A DNA stretch of 64,000 nt from Rathayibacter_A sp036510655 (lineage in GTDB: Bacteria > Actinomycetota > Actinomycetes > Actinomycetales > Microbacteriaceae): positions 5,607 to 69,606 of the forward strand of contig DATCDQ010000008.1 in assembly GCA_036510655.1 (NCBI GenBank), given 5' to 3'. Position 1 is the first letter of the stretch. Each line of letters starts with the position of its first letter. Of the stretch, positions 56,220-64,000 are shown in pieces. Position numbers and translations under genes: made by a program. Below the pieces are notes generated by a model. That model was not told the DNA's origin and did not search any database. It saw nothing but the letters and a program-made list of their open reading frames with translations.

Positions 56220-57452
56220 CTAAACGGCGCCGTGGGTGTGGAGTTCGGTGATTTCTTCGGCAGAGTAGCCGAGCGAGTCGAGAATCGAGTCCGTGTGCTC
56301 TCCGAGCAGCGGCGGTGGAGACGACGGTCCCAACGCTCGCGCATCGACGTGCACGCCGCTGCCGAGCACCACCGCCGCTTGGTGACCAGGCCCGCCCACA
56401 CCGGGCCCACGCACATCTCCGACCGGAATCTCAACCTCGTGTAGCAGACCCCGAACGCGAACCTGATCCTGGTGCAGCGCCTGATCCACCGTCAACACGC
56501 GGCCGGCCGGAATGCTGGCCGCCGCGAACATCGACTCCCATTCCGCGGCACCGTTGCCGGCGAGTCGCAGTTCCAGTTCCTCGGTCAGTTCGGCACGATG
56601 CAGCTTGCGATCGGTGCGCGTCACGAAACGCGGGTCGTCGACGAGTTCGACGCAGTCGAGCAGGCGGCACAGCGTCTCGAATTGCGTCTGCGTGTTCGCC
56701 GCGATGTTCAGCAGGCCGTCGCCCGTCTGGAAGGTTCCGGACGGAGCGGATGTCGCGTTGCTGTTCCCGTTGCGCGTCACGTCGCGTCCGGCGATCAGAT
56801 GATCGGAGACAGCCCAGCCCATCGCTGTCAGCGCGGTCTCCAGCATCGACACGTCCAAGAAACAGCCCGTGCGATCGACGACCCGCCTGGCGAGGGCGGC
56901 GCAGATCGCCATCGACGCGGCGAAGCCGCCCAGGGTGTCGGCAATCGGGAAGCCGGCGCGCAACGGGCCGCCATCCGGAGAGCCTGTCACGTCTGCCATG
57001 CCCGCAAGGCCCTGGATGATCTGGTCGTAGGCCGGACGACTCGCGAACGGACCGGTCTGACCGAAACCGGAGACAGCACAATAGATGAGCTCGGGGTTGA
57101 GTTCGTGCAGACGTTCCCACGGAAAGCCGAGTCGGGCGAGGACGCCCGGGCGCATGTTCTCCAGCAGAACGTCCGCTGCTCGGAGCAGTCGTTCGAAGAC
57201 CTTTGCGCCTTCTTCGGTCTTCAGGTTGAGGGTGATCGATCGCTTTCCACAGTTCTGCGCGACAAAAGACGCACCCATCATCGGGATGTGCGTCGCGCTT
57301 TCGCTGCTCAGCTCGCGCGCGAGGTCACCGGTCACGGGGAGTTCGATCTTGATGACATCCGCACCCAGCAGACTCAGCTGATACGCCGCGAACGGACCGG
57401 CGAGGATCGTCGTCAGATCCAAAACGCGGACACCTTCAAGTAGACCGGCCAC
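56220..57452 (-). CDS. CaiB/BaiF-family CoA-transferase
   Basis: This 410-residue class III CoA-transferase has the family start LEGVRVLDLTTILAGPFAAY, QLSLLGADVIKIE, the FVAQNCGKRSITLNLK segment, VLLENMRPGVLARLG with the region of the catalytic Asp downstream (ISGFGQTGPF-like AVSGFGQTGPF, PAYDQIIQGLAGM), and MLETALTAMGW. It moves CoA between acids. In this operon it probably activates the imported acid for the lyase encoded next. It lies 87 bases after the binding-protein gene. Confidence 0.9.
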   Translation of the reverse strand: MAGLLEGVRVLDLTTILAGPFAAYQLSLLGADVIKIELPVTGDLARELSSESATHIPMMGASFVAQNCGKRSITLNLKTEEGAKVFERLLRAADVLLENMRPGVLARLGFPWERLHELNPELIYCAVSGFGQTGPFASRPAYDQIIQGLAGMADVTGSPDGGPLRAGFPIADTLGGFAASMAICAALARRVVDRTGCFLDVSMLETALTAMGWAVSDHLIAGRDVTRNGNSNATSAPSGTFQTGDGLLNIAANTQTQFETLCRLLDCVELVDDPRFVTRTDRKLHRAELTEELELRLAGNGAAEWESMFAAASIPAGRVLTVDQALHQDQVRVRGLLHEVEIPVGDVRGPGVGGPGHQAAVVLGSGVHVDARALGPSSPPPLLGEHTDSILDSLGYSAEEITELHTHGAV

Positions 57453-57539
57453 GAACTGTCGTCCTTTCTGTCGCGAGCATGGCGGTCAAAGGGAGACCCC
57501 CTGACCGCCATGCCGCCGATGAACAATGTCTGTCGGCAA

Positions 57540-58808
57540 CTACCCGACGACGGATGCGATCTGAGCCGGAGTCACATACGTTCCGTTGGTGTTGGTCAGA
57601 TCCGAATTGAACCCGACCACGGAGAAGCCGCTGAAGACGTTGTGGTACTTGTTGAAGTTGTCATCACCGCCTGCCCCGTCGTAGTTGATCTCGGTGCCCG
57701 CCTTGATCAACTTGACGCACGCCGCGTAGTCGGAACACTTCGTTCCAGGAGGACTCGCGACGCTGACGACGTCTTTCACCCAGACAGACGGATCCGTCGA
57801 GTTCGCCTTCGTCATGGCCAGCGACGCGATCACGATCGCGTCGTACTCGTTGAAGGTGGTCGGAAGCGGTTGAGCGCTGCCGTACACCTTCTTGTAGTCG
57901 GCAAGGAAGTGCGTGTAGCCATCACCGCTCGGCGAAGCCGCCACTGCAGCGAACAGGTTGGTCGACGCCCCGGAGCCGAACGCTTGAGCGTACGCTTTCG
58001 ACGACTGCAGGTCGTCACCGACCCACGGGGTGCTCAGGTCACCGAGCTGAGCAGCGTTCGACCACAGCGTCGATGCTGTCTGCGTGTCGAACGACGAGAA
58101 GATCACATCGGGGTGATTGGCGAATGCTTTCGTCAGTTCAGAACGGTATGACCCCTGCCCAGGCACGATCGTGATGCTCTGCTGCACGGTGCCACCCAGC
58201 TTTTTGAACGCAGCGGTCAGCGGCGCAACAAAGCCCTGCGAGTTCGCCGAGTTGTCGAAGATGAGCGATGCCGTCTTGAAGCCCTTGACCTTCGCTGCGT
58301 AGTAGGCCATGGCGACTGACTCGTTCGAGTCGGACGACGTGGTGCGGAACACGTACGGGTAGTTCATCTTGTCCAGTGTCGTCGCACCGCCGATCATCAT
58401 GTCGACGACCTTGTTGGGGCCGAAGTCGCCGATGACTGCCTGGATGGTCGGTGAGAACGGCCCGATCACCGCCACCGGCTTGTCGAGCAGCAGCTTGCGG
58501 AACGCCGGCAGGGTGTCGACCGAATCCGCCGAGTCGTCGGCGCTTGCGGACTTGAGCTGGTGACCCAGCACTCCGCCGTTGTGGTTGACCTCGTACAGGC
58601 CCGCCGCGACGCCGTGCGTGCCCCAGTCGGACAGGATCGCCTTCGACCCGGTGAACGGGAAGATCTCCCCGATCGTGAGTGCCTGGTGCGAGTTCGTACT
58701 CGATGAGCCGCTGGTACAGCCGGCTGCCGCGAGTGCGATGGCCAGCACGACGCTGGAACCCATCGCAACCCGGCGGATGCGGCGCATCCGCGCTTGTGGA
58801 TTGTTCAT
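57540..58808 (-). CDS. Branched-chain-type ABC substrate-binding lipoprotein
   Basis: This 422-residue protein has a lipoprotein signal peptide with lipobox AAAGC at about residues 27-31 and a LivJ/LivK-like domain (LTIGEIFPFTGSKAILSDWG, DDSADSVDTLPAFRKLLLDK, IFSSFDTQTASTLWSNAAQL). It captures the substrate outside the membrane. GAGGT lies seven bases before the ATG at 58808. It is encoded after livH-livM-livG-livF in the same direction. HAAT-type importers also carry other acids and amides, so the ligand need not be an amino acid. Confidence 0.9.
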   Translation of the reverse strand: MNNPQARMRRIRRVAMGSSVVLAIALAAAGCTSGSSSTNSHQALTIGEIFPFTGSKAILSDWGTHGVAAGLYEVNHNGGVLGHQLKSASADDSADSVDTLPAFRKLLLDKPVAVIGPFSPTIQAVIGDFGPNKVVDMMIGGATTLDKMNYPYVFRTTSSDSNESVAMAYYAAKVKGFKTASLIFDNSANSQGFVAPLTAAFKKLGGTVQQSITIVPGQGSYRSELTKAFANHPDVIFSSFDTQTASTLWSNAAQLGDLSTPWVGDDLQSSKAYAQAFGSGASTNLFAAVAASPSGDGYTHFLADYKKVYGSAQPLPTTFNEYDAIVIASLAMTKANSTDPSVWVKDVVSVASPPGTKCSDYAACVKLIKAGTEINYDGAGGDDNFNKYHNVFSGFSVVGFNSDLTNTNGTYVTPAQIASVVG

Positions 58809-58866
58809 TGCAGTTACCTCGATTCTGTTGTGCATTGGTCTGTTGTGCATTGGTGAAGGTGGCGCA

Positions 58867-59601
58867 TCAGGCGCCCGCCGAGTTGTGCGGTGCCGCCTGG
58901 TCGTGCCCGAGGAAGATGCCAGCGAGGTCCAACTTCGCGATCTCCGCGACGGGCCCGTGAACGTGATTCGTGCCGGCGACGAGCACATGGACGTACTGTG
59001 CATGTAACAGCGCCCGCTCAACGTTCTGCTCGATCACGAGCACCGCCGTGCCGCTCGCGGCGATGAGTTCGATCTGCTTCCAGACGACATCGGTGTAGGC
59101 CGGCGATAGGCCCGCCGTCGGCTCGTCGAGGATGATGACGGTCGGCTCCACCATCAGTGCGCGTGCCATTGCGAGCAGATTCTGCTGGCCGCCGGAAAGG
59201 TTGCCCGCCTTCTTCTCCTGTGCCTTTGCCAGATCGGGGAAGATTGCGTAGATCTCCTGCATCCGCGCTTTCGGGTCCTTTTTGGATGCGTAACCGCCGA
59301 CTTCGAGATTTTCCCGCACGGTCAGAGTGCGGAAGACGTTGTCGTTCTGCGGAACGTAGGCCAGCCCATGGCGTGGGAGCAGGTGGCCGGGCATCCGCGT
59401 CACATCGGTTCCGTTCACCGTGATCGTGCCGGTGGTCGGCCGTAGGATGCCCGCGAGGGTCTTGGCGAATGTCGACTTTCCCGCCCCGTTCGGGCCGACG
59501 ATCGCCGTGACCAGTCCGGCCGTCACGCTCACGCTGACGTTGCGCACGATCGGCGACCGCCCGTAGCCGCTCGAAATGTCCTCAGCTGTCAACGCGTCCA
59601 T
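58867..59601 (-). CDS. LivF-type ABC transporter ATPase
   Basis: This 244-residue ATPase has Walker A GPNGAGKST, the signature NLSGGQQNLLAMARAL and Walker B VIILDEPTAGLSP. It is the smaller ATPase of the HAAT importer. It overlaps the LivG-type gene by 20 bases. Confidence 0.93.
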   Translation of the reverse strand: MDALTAEDISSGYGRSPIVRNVSVSVTAGLVTAIVGPNGAGKSTFAKTLAGILRPTTGTITVNGTDVTRMPGHLLPRHGLAYVPQNDNVFRTLTVRENLEVGGYASKKDPKARMQEIYAIFPDLAKAQEKKAGNLSGGQQNLLAMARALMVEPTVIILDEPTAGLSPAYTDVVWKQIELIAASGTAVLVIEQNVERALLHAQYVHVLVAGTNHVHGPVAEIAKLDLAGIFLGHDQAAPHNSAGA

Positions 59602-60406
59602 CGAGCACTCCTCCCAGGTAGGCGCGAACGACGTCTTTGTTGTCGCGCAGTTCGCTCATCAGGCCGGTCGCCAGCGTGCGGCCTTCTGCCAGCACGATCA
59701 CGTAGTCGCAGATCTTCTCGACCACGCCCAGGTTGTGTTCGACCATCAGCACGGTGACGCCGTCGTTCTTCAGGTCTTGGATGTGTTCGCCGATCCGGTC
59801 GATCAGCACCGGGTTGACACCGGCCATCGGTTCGTCCAGCAGCAACAGCGTCGGTTCAGCCATCACAGCGCGCGAGATCTCGAGAAGGCGTTTCTGGCCG
59901 CCGGAAAGTTCCCGCGCCCACGTGTCGCGCAGCTCGTACAGGCCGTACTTCGCGAGGATCTCGCCGGCGCGTTCCCTGTTCGCGGCTTCGACGTTCTTGA
60001 CAAGGCCCGGGCGGAAGTAGACGTTCGTGAGGGACTCGCCGGGTTGCTGTTTCGCGGCAACCATCAGGTTCTCCCACACGGTCAGACCGCCCAATTCTCG
60101 GGAGAGCTGGAACGTGCGGATGAGCCCGAGACGCGCCCGCTTGTAGTTCGGCAGCTTCGTGACATCGTGCGTTCCGATCTTCACGTCACCGCTGTCTGCA
60201 CTCATCGCCCCGGAGAGGATGTTGACGACGGTCGTCTTGCCGGCGCCGTTCGGCCCGATCAGGGCTGTGATCTGCCCTTTCGGAACGGAGAAGGTGGCTC
60301 CGTTCACGGCCTTCGCACCACCGAACGACTTGTGGATATCGGTGCAACTCAGCGCCGATTCCGTGCCTGCGCTCGGCGGGGCATGCAGCACATCCGGTTC
60401 GCTCAC
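59582..60406 (-). CDS. LivG-type ABC transporter ATPase
   Basis: This 274-residue ATPase has Walker A GPNGAGKTT, signature ELSGGQKRLLEISRAV, Walker B TLLLLDEPMAGVNP, and the extended Q-loop region IRTFQLSRELGGLTVWENL typical of LivG. GTG at 60406 was chosen because GGAGGAG-like GAGGAGA lies upstream, and it overlaps the stop of the livM-type gene (GTGA). Confidence 0.93.
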   Translation of the reverse strand: MSEPDVLHAPPSAGTESALSCTDIHKSFGGAKAVNGATFSVPKGQITALIGPNGAGKTTVVNILSGAMSADSGDVKIGTHDVTKLPNYKRARLGLIRTFQLSRELGGLTVWENLMVAAKQQPGESLTNVYFRPGLVKNVEAANRERAGEILAKYGLYELRDTWARELSGGQKRLLEISRAVMAEPTLLLLDEPMAGVNPVLIDRIGEHIQDLKNDGVTVLMVEHNLGVVEKICDYVIVLAEGRTLATGLMSELRDNKDVVRAYLGGVLDGRVDS

Positions 60407-61431
60407 AATGTCTCCTCTCGGGTCAGCGCCGCGCGGTGTCCGGTTCCGGACTCCGGGGAGGACGGTGTCGCAGGCAATCTGCTGAGCCGCCGCCGCTCGG
60501 GGATGAGGCCCTGCGGGCGGAACCACAGCACCACGATCAGCAGGATGCCGATGGCCATGGCCGCGACGTTCAAGATCAGGCCGGGGTGGCCTGGCACATC
60601 CGGTAGGAACTTCGGCAGCTGCGTGAACAGCACGGGCACGATGAGTGCGCCGAGGATCATGCCCTTGTTGTTGCCGACTCCCCCGACGATCACCGCCGCG
60701 AAGATCAAGAAGGTCTCGCCGGGCAGCCATGCACTGGTGTTGAACGCGCCGGCGAACTCGACGATCAGCCCGCCGCCGATTCCTGCGTAGAAGGAACCGA
60801 TCAGCATGGCGGTCAATTGGTAGCGGAACACGCTCTTGCCCAGTGCGGATGCCGCCTCCGGGTCATCGCGGATGGCACGGATCGTGCGGCCCATCGGCGA
60901 GCGCGTGATCCTGCTCATCAGCCACCACATGATCAGGGCGATGATCAGCGTCACGACGGTGAAGAACGGAATGAAACTGTTCGCATCAAGGCTGAATAGG
61001 TCGGCCATCGGCTCCGGCACGTTCGTCAGGCCGTCCGCGCCGCCGAACAGCGGCACGTAGTTGTTGATGACGTCGTAGAGCACCAGCGACAGCGAGATCA
61101 ACACCATCGCGAGGTAGTCGGTGCGCAACCGTCGGAAGGCCAGGAACGAGACCAGGAGTGCGAAGATGCACGCGGCGACGCCGCCGAGGATCAGCGGTAT
61201 CGGGAACGGAAGAGACCAGCCGAAGAAGTACTGCACGCCGGAGCCGGGTGCCGGTGCCGGCATGCTCGTCGCGCCGGCGACGTACGCGCCGATTGCAACG
61301 AAACCGATGTAGGCGAAGTTCAGGATGCCGCCCTCGCCGAACTGCAGGTTGAGGCCCCAACCGAGGATGCAATAGGCGAAGACGAAGAACGCCAGTGTGA
61401 TCAGGTAGTACACAAGGGGTGACATGCTCAA
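60403..61431 (-). CDS. LivM-type ABC transporter permease
   Basis: This 342-residue permease has about nine membrane segments and the LivM hallmarks GLNLQFGEGGILNFAYIGFV near the start and GRTIRAIRDDPEAASALGKS in a cytoplasmic loop, followed by IGGGLIVEF and FLIFAAVIVGGVGNNKG. Its ATG overlaps the stop of the livH-type gene by four bases. Confidence 0.93.
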   Translation of the reverse strand: MSMSPLVYYLITLAFFVFAYCILGWGLNLQFGEGGILNFAYIGFVAIGAYVAGATSMPAPAPGSGVQYFFGWSLPFPIPLILGGVAACIFALLVSFLAFRRLRTDYLAMVLISLSLVLYDVINNYVPLFGGADGLTNVPEPMADLFSLDANSFIPFFTVVTLIIALIMWWLMSRITRSPMGRTIRAIRDDPEAASALGKSVFRYQLTAMLIGSFYAGIGGGLIVEFAGAFNTSAWLPGETFLIFAAVIVGGVGNNKGMILGALIVPVLFTQLPKFLPDVPGHPGLILNVAAMAIGILLIVVLWFRPQGLIPERRRLSRLPATPSSPESGTGHRAALTREETL

Positions 61432-62306
61432 GCCTTTCCAGGTCTGGCGAATAGGCCGTTCGGCCGGAACAACAGGGCGAGAATCAGGATCACGAACGCG
61501 ACGTCGAGCTTGTAAGCCGGGTCGATGAACAGTGCGGAAACCTCGGTCGCGAGCCCGACGATGACAGCGCCGACGATCGCTCCATAGATGCTGCCGACAC
61601 CGCCGACGATGACGGCGGCGAAGATCACGAACAGGAACGTCTCACCGGATCCCGGTGTGATGCTCGCCTGCGTGATGCCGAGCACGGTGCCGGCCAGGCC
61701 GGCGAGGCATCCGGACAGGAACCAGGTGAGCGTGGTGATCCGTCGCGTGTCGATTCCGCTGGTCATCGCCAGGGTGGTGTTGTCGGACATCGCCCGCATC
61801 GACTTGCCGATGCGGGTCGCCGTCAGCATCAAGTGGATCAGGATCATCAGGATGACCGCAATGCCGATGACAACGAGCTGGTCCGTCGTGAACAGGAACG
61901 GGCCGATGTGGAAGGGGTTCTCGTTCGAGATCGTGTAGCGCTGCACCTCGTTGCCCCAGATCGAACTCACAATGTTGAGCAGGATGAGCGACAGACCGAA
62001 CGTGACGATCAGAATGTAGAACAGTTTTTGGAAGCGTCTGGCGAACGGCGCCAGCAGGAACCGATTCAGCAGCACGGCCAGTATCCCAACGCTGAGCGCA
62101 CCGACGACCATGGATACCCAGATGTTTAGGTGCCACGGACCGGTGTTGATCGTCCACGCGATGTACGCGCCGACGGCCATGAAATCGCCGTACGCGAAGT
62201 TGATGTAATTCGTGATGCCGAACTGAAGGCTGAGCCCGACCGCGGCGAGTGCCAGAACCGAGGCGACGACCAACCCGAAGCCGATGGCAAGGAAGAGTTC
62301 CGACAT
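61428..62306 (-). CDS. LivH-type ABC transporter permease
   Basis: This 292-residue permease has eight membrane segments and the LivH signatures GLSLQFGITNYINFAYGDFM, GKSMRAMSDNTTLAMTSGID and FLFVIFAAVIVGGVGSIYG. GAAGGAG lies five bases before the ATG. It is the first gene of the seven-gene operon that ends with the HMG-CoA-lyase-like enzyme. Confidence 0.93.
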   Translation of the reverse strand: MSELFLAIGFGLVVASVLALAAVGLSLQFGITNYINFAYGDFMAVGAYIAWTINTGPWHLNIWVSMVVGALSVGILAVLLNRFLLAPFARRFQKLFYILIVTFGLSLILLNIVSSIWGNEVQRYTISNENPFHIGPFLFTTDQLVVIGIAVILMILIHLMLTATRIGKSMRAMSDNTTLAMTSGIDTRRITTLTWFLSGCLAGLAGTVLGITQASITPGSGETFLFVIFAAVIVGGVGSIYGAIVGAVIVGLATEVSALFIDPAYKLDVAFVILILALLFRPNGLFARPGKA

Positions 62307-62524
62307 GCGACTCCTTCGTCGTACGGTTGTGTGCAGCCCCGCATTGTGCCTAGACTTCGGGGCAGCTTGAGCCTCAAAGGGATCATCCGTTGAGCGTGAG
62401 AGCAGCCTAGGGAGAGTCGGGCGATGTCAACAGAGTTGTGGCATTTGAGTGCGATCCGCGCGTTCATTGCGGTTTTGTGCATTCTGCTCACGCCGCAGTC
62501 GCGCCTGCGTCTTCGGTCGCTGAC
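62307..62524. other. Divergent promoter region of the transport operon and sensor kinase
   Basis: The 218 bases separate livH from the kinase. Nothing with a clear consensus promoter was found; TGAGCCTCAAAGGG near 62371 and TTGAGCGTGAGAG near 62392 are possible boxes. A response-regulator site is expected here. Confidence 0.35.
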
Positions 62525-64000
62525 GTGAGCCGCCCACACGTCTATCGGCACTGGAAAACCTGGCCACTGGCCTCGCAGATCCTCGCCGTCGTGCTGACCA
62601 TCCTGGTGCTGACCGTGTCGTTCGGTGCGCTGCTCTACTCCACCCTCAACGGGCAGGCACTTGAACAGCAATACCAATTGCGCGCGCTCGGGATAGCGCA
62701 ATCCGTGTCCCGGTCGCCGGAGATCGTGGCCGCTGTCGAGGCCGGAGATCCGAACCACACCATCAGAGTGTTGGCTGAGAAAGTACGCCAGACGACCGGC
62801 GCCGCCTATGTCGTGGTGGCCGACCGCGAGGGCATCCGCTACTCGCACCCGAACCCGAAGCTGATCGGTAAGCGCCTGGAGGAAGGCGTCATCGCGCTCG
62901 ACGGCAAGACCCACACCGGCGTCGACAAGGGCAGCCTCGGCAGGTCTGCGAATGGGATTGCGCCGATCTTCTCGATAACCGGTCAGGTTGTCGGCGAAGT
63001 GTCGGTCGGCATCCTCGAGACACAGGTTAACGACCAACTCGCCGTGGACAGCAGGCTGATCATCGGTTACTCGATCCTGGTGCTGATTCTGAGCGCGCTC
63101 GGCTCCGTGCTGCTGGCACGCAGGATCAAGCGTGTCACGTTCGGGCTAGAACCCGCGTCGATCGCGTCGCTCCTGCAGGAACGCGAAGCACTCCTGCACG
63201 GCATCCGCGAGGGCATGGTGGGTCTGGACACCGACGGCCGCATCACGGTCATCAATGAGGAGGGGAAACGGCTACTCGGCCTCGACGGGGATGTCGTGGG
63301 CAAAGCGCTGAATCAGGTGGTCGCTCCGGGTCGTCTCTTGGACACGCTCAGCGGCAAGGCAGCGGGCATCGACGAAACCACGGTGACCGACGATTTCCTG
63401 CTCGTCGTCAACCATATGGACGTGGAGTTGTCGGGTCGGGCGATCGGATCCGTCGTGACGATCCGCGATCGTACCGAGGTCGAAGGGCTCGTCCGCGAGT
63501 TGCATGCGATCAACGGCCTGACGGAAGCGCTCCGAGCGCAGGAGCACGAATACGCCAACCACCTGTTCGTCATCACCGGTTTGATCGAGATGGGCGAATA
63601 CGACCAGGTCGCCGACTATGTTGCCCAACTCTCGAATACGCCGGCACGGTTGGTGGGTGAGCTCAAAGCGCGTATCGAGCCCCCACAGCTGGCCGCGTTG
63701 CTCCTCGCAAAGATCACGATCGCGACCGAGCACGGAGTCTCGCTGGTGGTCACCGACGACTCGCATCTCGCACAACCGAACGTCAGCCCGCACGTGCTCC
63801 TGGCGATCGTCGGCAACCTGATCGACAACGCGATCGAGGCGCTCGCCGATCAGTCCGGCCCCCGCGAGATCGCGGTCACGATGAGCGATGACGACGGCAT
63901 CCGCATCCTCGTGGTCGACAACGGGCCGGGCGTGCCTGCCGATCGAGTGGGCGAGGTGCTCGTCGACGGCTACTCGACGAAAGCGGAGCGCAGAACCGGC
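62525..64000 (+). CDS. CitA/DcuS-type sensor histidine kinase (runs off the window)
   Basis: At least 492 residues are encoded before the end of the window. Residues about 16-39 are a membrane segment, followed by a periplasmic Cache (PDC) domain (ALGIAQSVSRSPEIVAAVEA, RSANGIAPIF), a second segment at about 181-201, a PAS domain with LHGIREGMVGLDTDGRI, the phosphoacceptor His341 in AQEHEYANHLFVITGLIEMG, and the ATPase with N-box NLIDNAIEAL and G1 DNGPGVPA. Such kinases sense citrate, dicarboxylates or related acids. The GTG at 62525 is a likely start, GTG 62477 an alternative. It is divergent from the ABC/CoA-transferase operon. Confidence 0.9.
   Translation, partial: MSRPHVYRHWKTWPLASQILAVVLTILVLTVSFGALLYSTLNGQALEQQYQLRALGIAQSVSRSPEIVAAVEAGDPNHTIRVLAEKVRQTTGAAYVVVADREGIRYSHPNPKLIGKRLEEGVIALDGKTHTGVDKGSLGRSANGIAPIFSITGQVVGEVSVGILETQVNDQLAVDSRLIIGYSILVLILSALGSVLLARRIKRVTFGLEPASIASLLQEREALLHGIREGMVGLDTDGRITVINEEGKRLLGLDGDVVGKALNQVVAPGRLLDTLSGKAAGIDETTVTDDFLLVVNHMDVELSGRAIGSVVTIRDRTEVEGLVRELHAINGLTEALRAQEHEYANHLFVITGLIEMGEYDQVADYVAQLSNTPARLVGELKARIEPPQLAALLLAKITIATEHGVSLVVTDDSHLAQPNVSPHVLLAIVGNLIDNAIEALADQSGPREIAVTMSDDDGIRILVVDNGPGVPADRVGEVLVDGYSTKAERRTG

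Noticed and set aside
62126..63037. Open frame of 303 residues opposite the sensor kinase
   Set aside because: It lies across the livH start and the kinase N-terminus on the other strand and shows no domain; it is a shadow.

Overview
The window is high-GC DNA with the codon use, frequent GTG starts, HspR/dnaK heat-shock operon, two-gene clpP cluster and dense palindromic intergenic repeats of an actinobacterium, most likely a member of the Microbacteriaceae. This assignment is an inference from gene content and from the recurring 'gcatccg' word; no rRNA is present to confirm it. One tRNA (Gly, CCC anticodon) is present. No CRISPR array was seen.

Layout. 1-10.5 kb: housekeeping and accessory genes (NUDIX hydrolase, TetR with a membrane methyltransferase-like protein, PRC-barrel-like protein, pRiA4b ORF-3 protein, SRPBCC/ArsR pair, PadR and a DHA2 drug exporter, RsmC-like methyltransferase). 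10.9-25.3 kb: a carbohydrate locus. It holds a LacI repressor, a ROK repressor, a Gfo/Idh dehydrogenase, a mutarotase-like protein, an RspA/ManD-type sugar-acid dehydratase, an NAD-dependent epimerase/dehydrogenase and a three-gene sugar ABC importer. Divergent from the importer are a Tat-exported beta-helix enzyme, a TIM-barrel sugar isomerase and a second Gfo/Idh enzyme. 25.4-32.6 kb: LLM flavin monooxygenase, DUF4287/DUF5655 protein, the dnaK-grpE-dnaJ-hspR operon with two HAIR operators, and a divergent Phd/VapC toxin-antitoxin pair. 32.8-41 kb: lipoate ligase with its accessory domain at the N-terminus, GH1 glucosidase, MFS transporter, small alarmone synthetase, idi, dcd and a TMEM175-type channel. 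41.1-44.4 kb: decayed DNA around tRNA-Gly, with a frameshifted nucleotidyltransferase, a VapBC pair whose toxin lacks two active-site acids, a broken Gfo/Idh gene, an orphan antitoxin-like gene and a truncated integrase. 44.4-54.8 kb: HTH/Clp-N pair, TetR with a rifampicin-phosphotransferase-like enzyme, a regulator joining HTH, kinase-type ATPase and STAS-like domains below four operator-like palindromes, an MFS transporter, a ferredoxin and two clpP paralogues. 55-64 kb: a liv-type ABC importer, CoA-transferase and HMG-CoA-lyase-like operon, divergent from a CitA/DcuS-type sensor kinase that runs off the window.

How the parts may work together. In the carbohydrate locus a secreted beta-helix enzyme would cut a polysaccharide, the ABC importer would take up the products and the oxidoreductases and dehydratase would break them down, with LacI and ROK repressors controlling expression. 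In the last operon a CoA-transferase and an HMG-CoA-lyase-like enzyme would activate and split an imported carboxylic acid sensed by the kinase. Both are inferences from gene order.

Several dispersed repeat families occur between genes. In four places they supply the stop codon of a gene, and in one place they lie in frame inside a gene.
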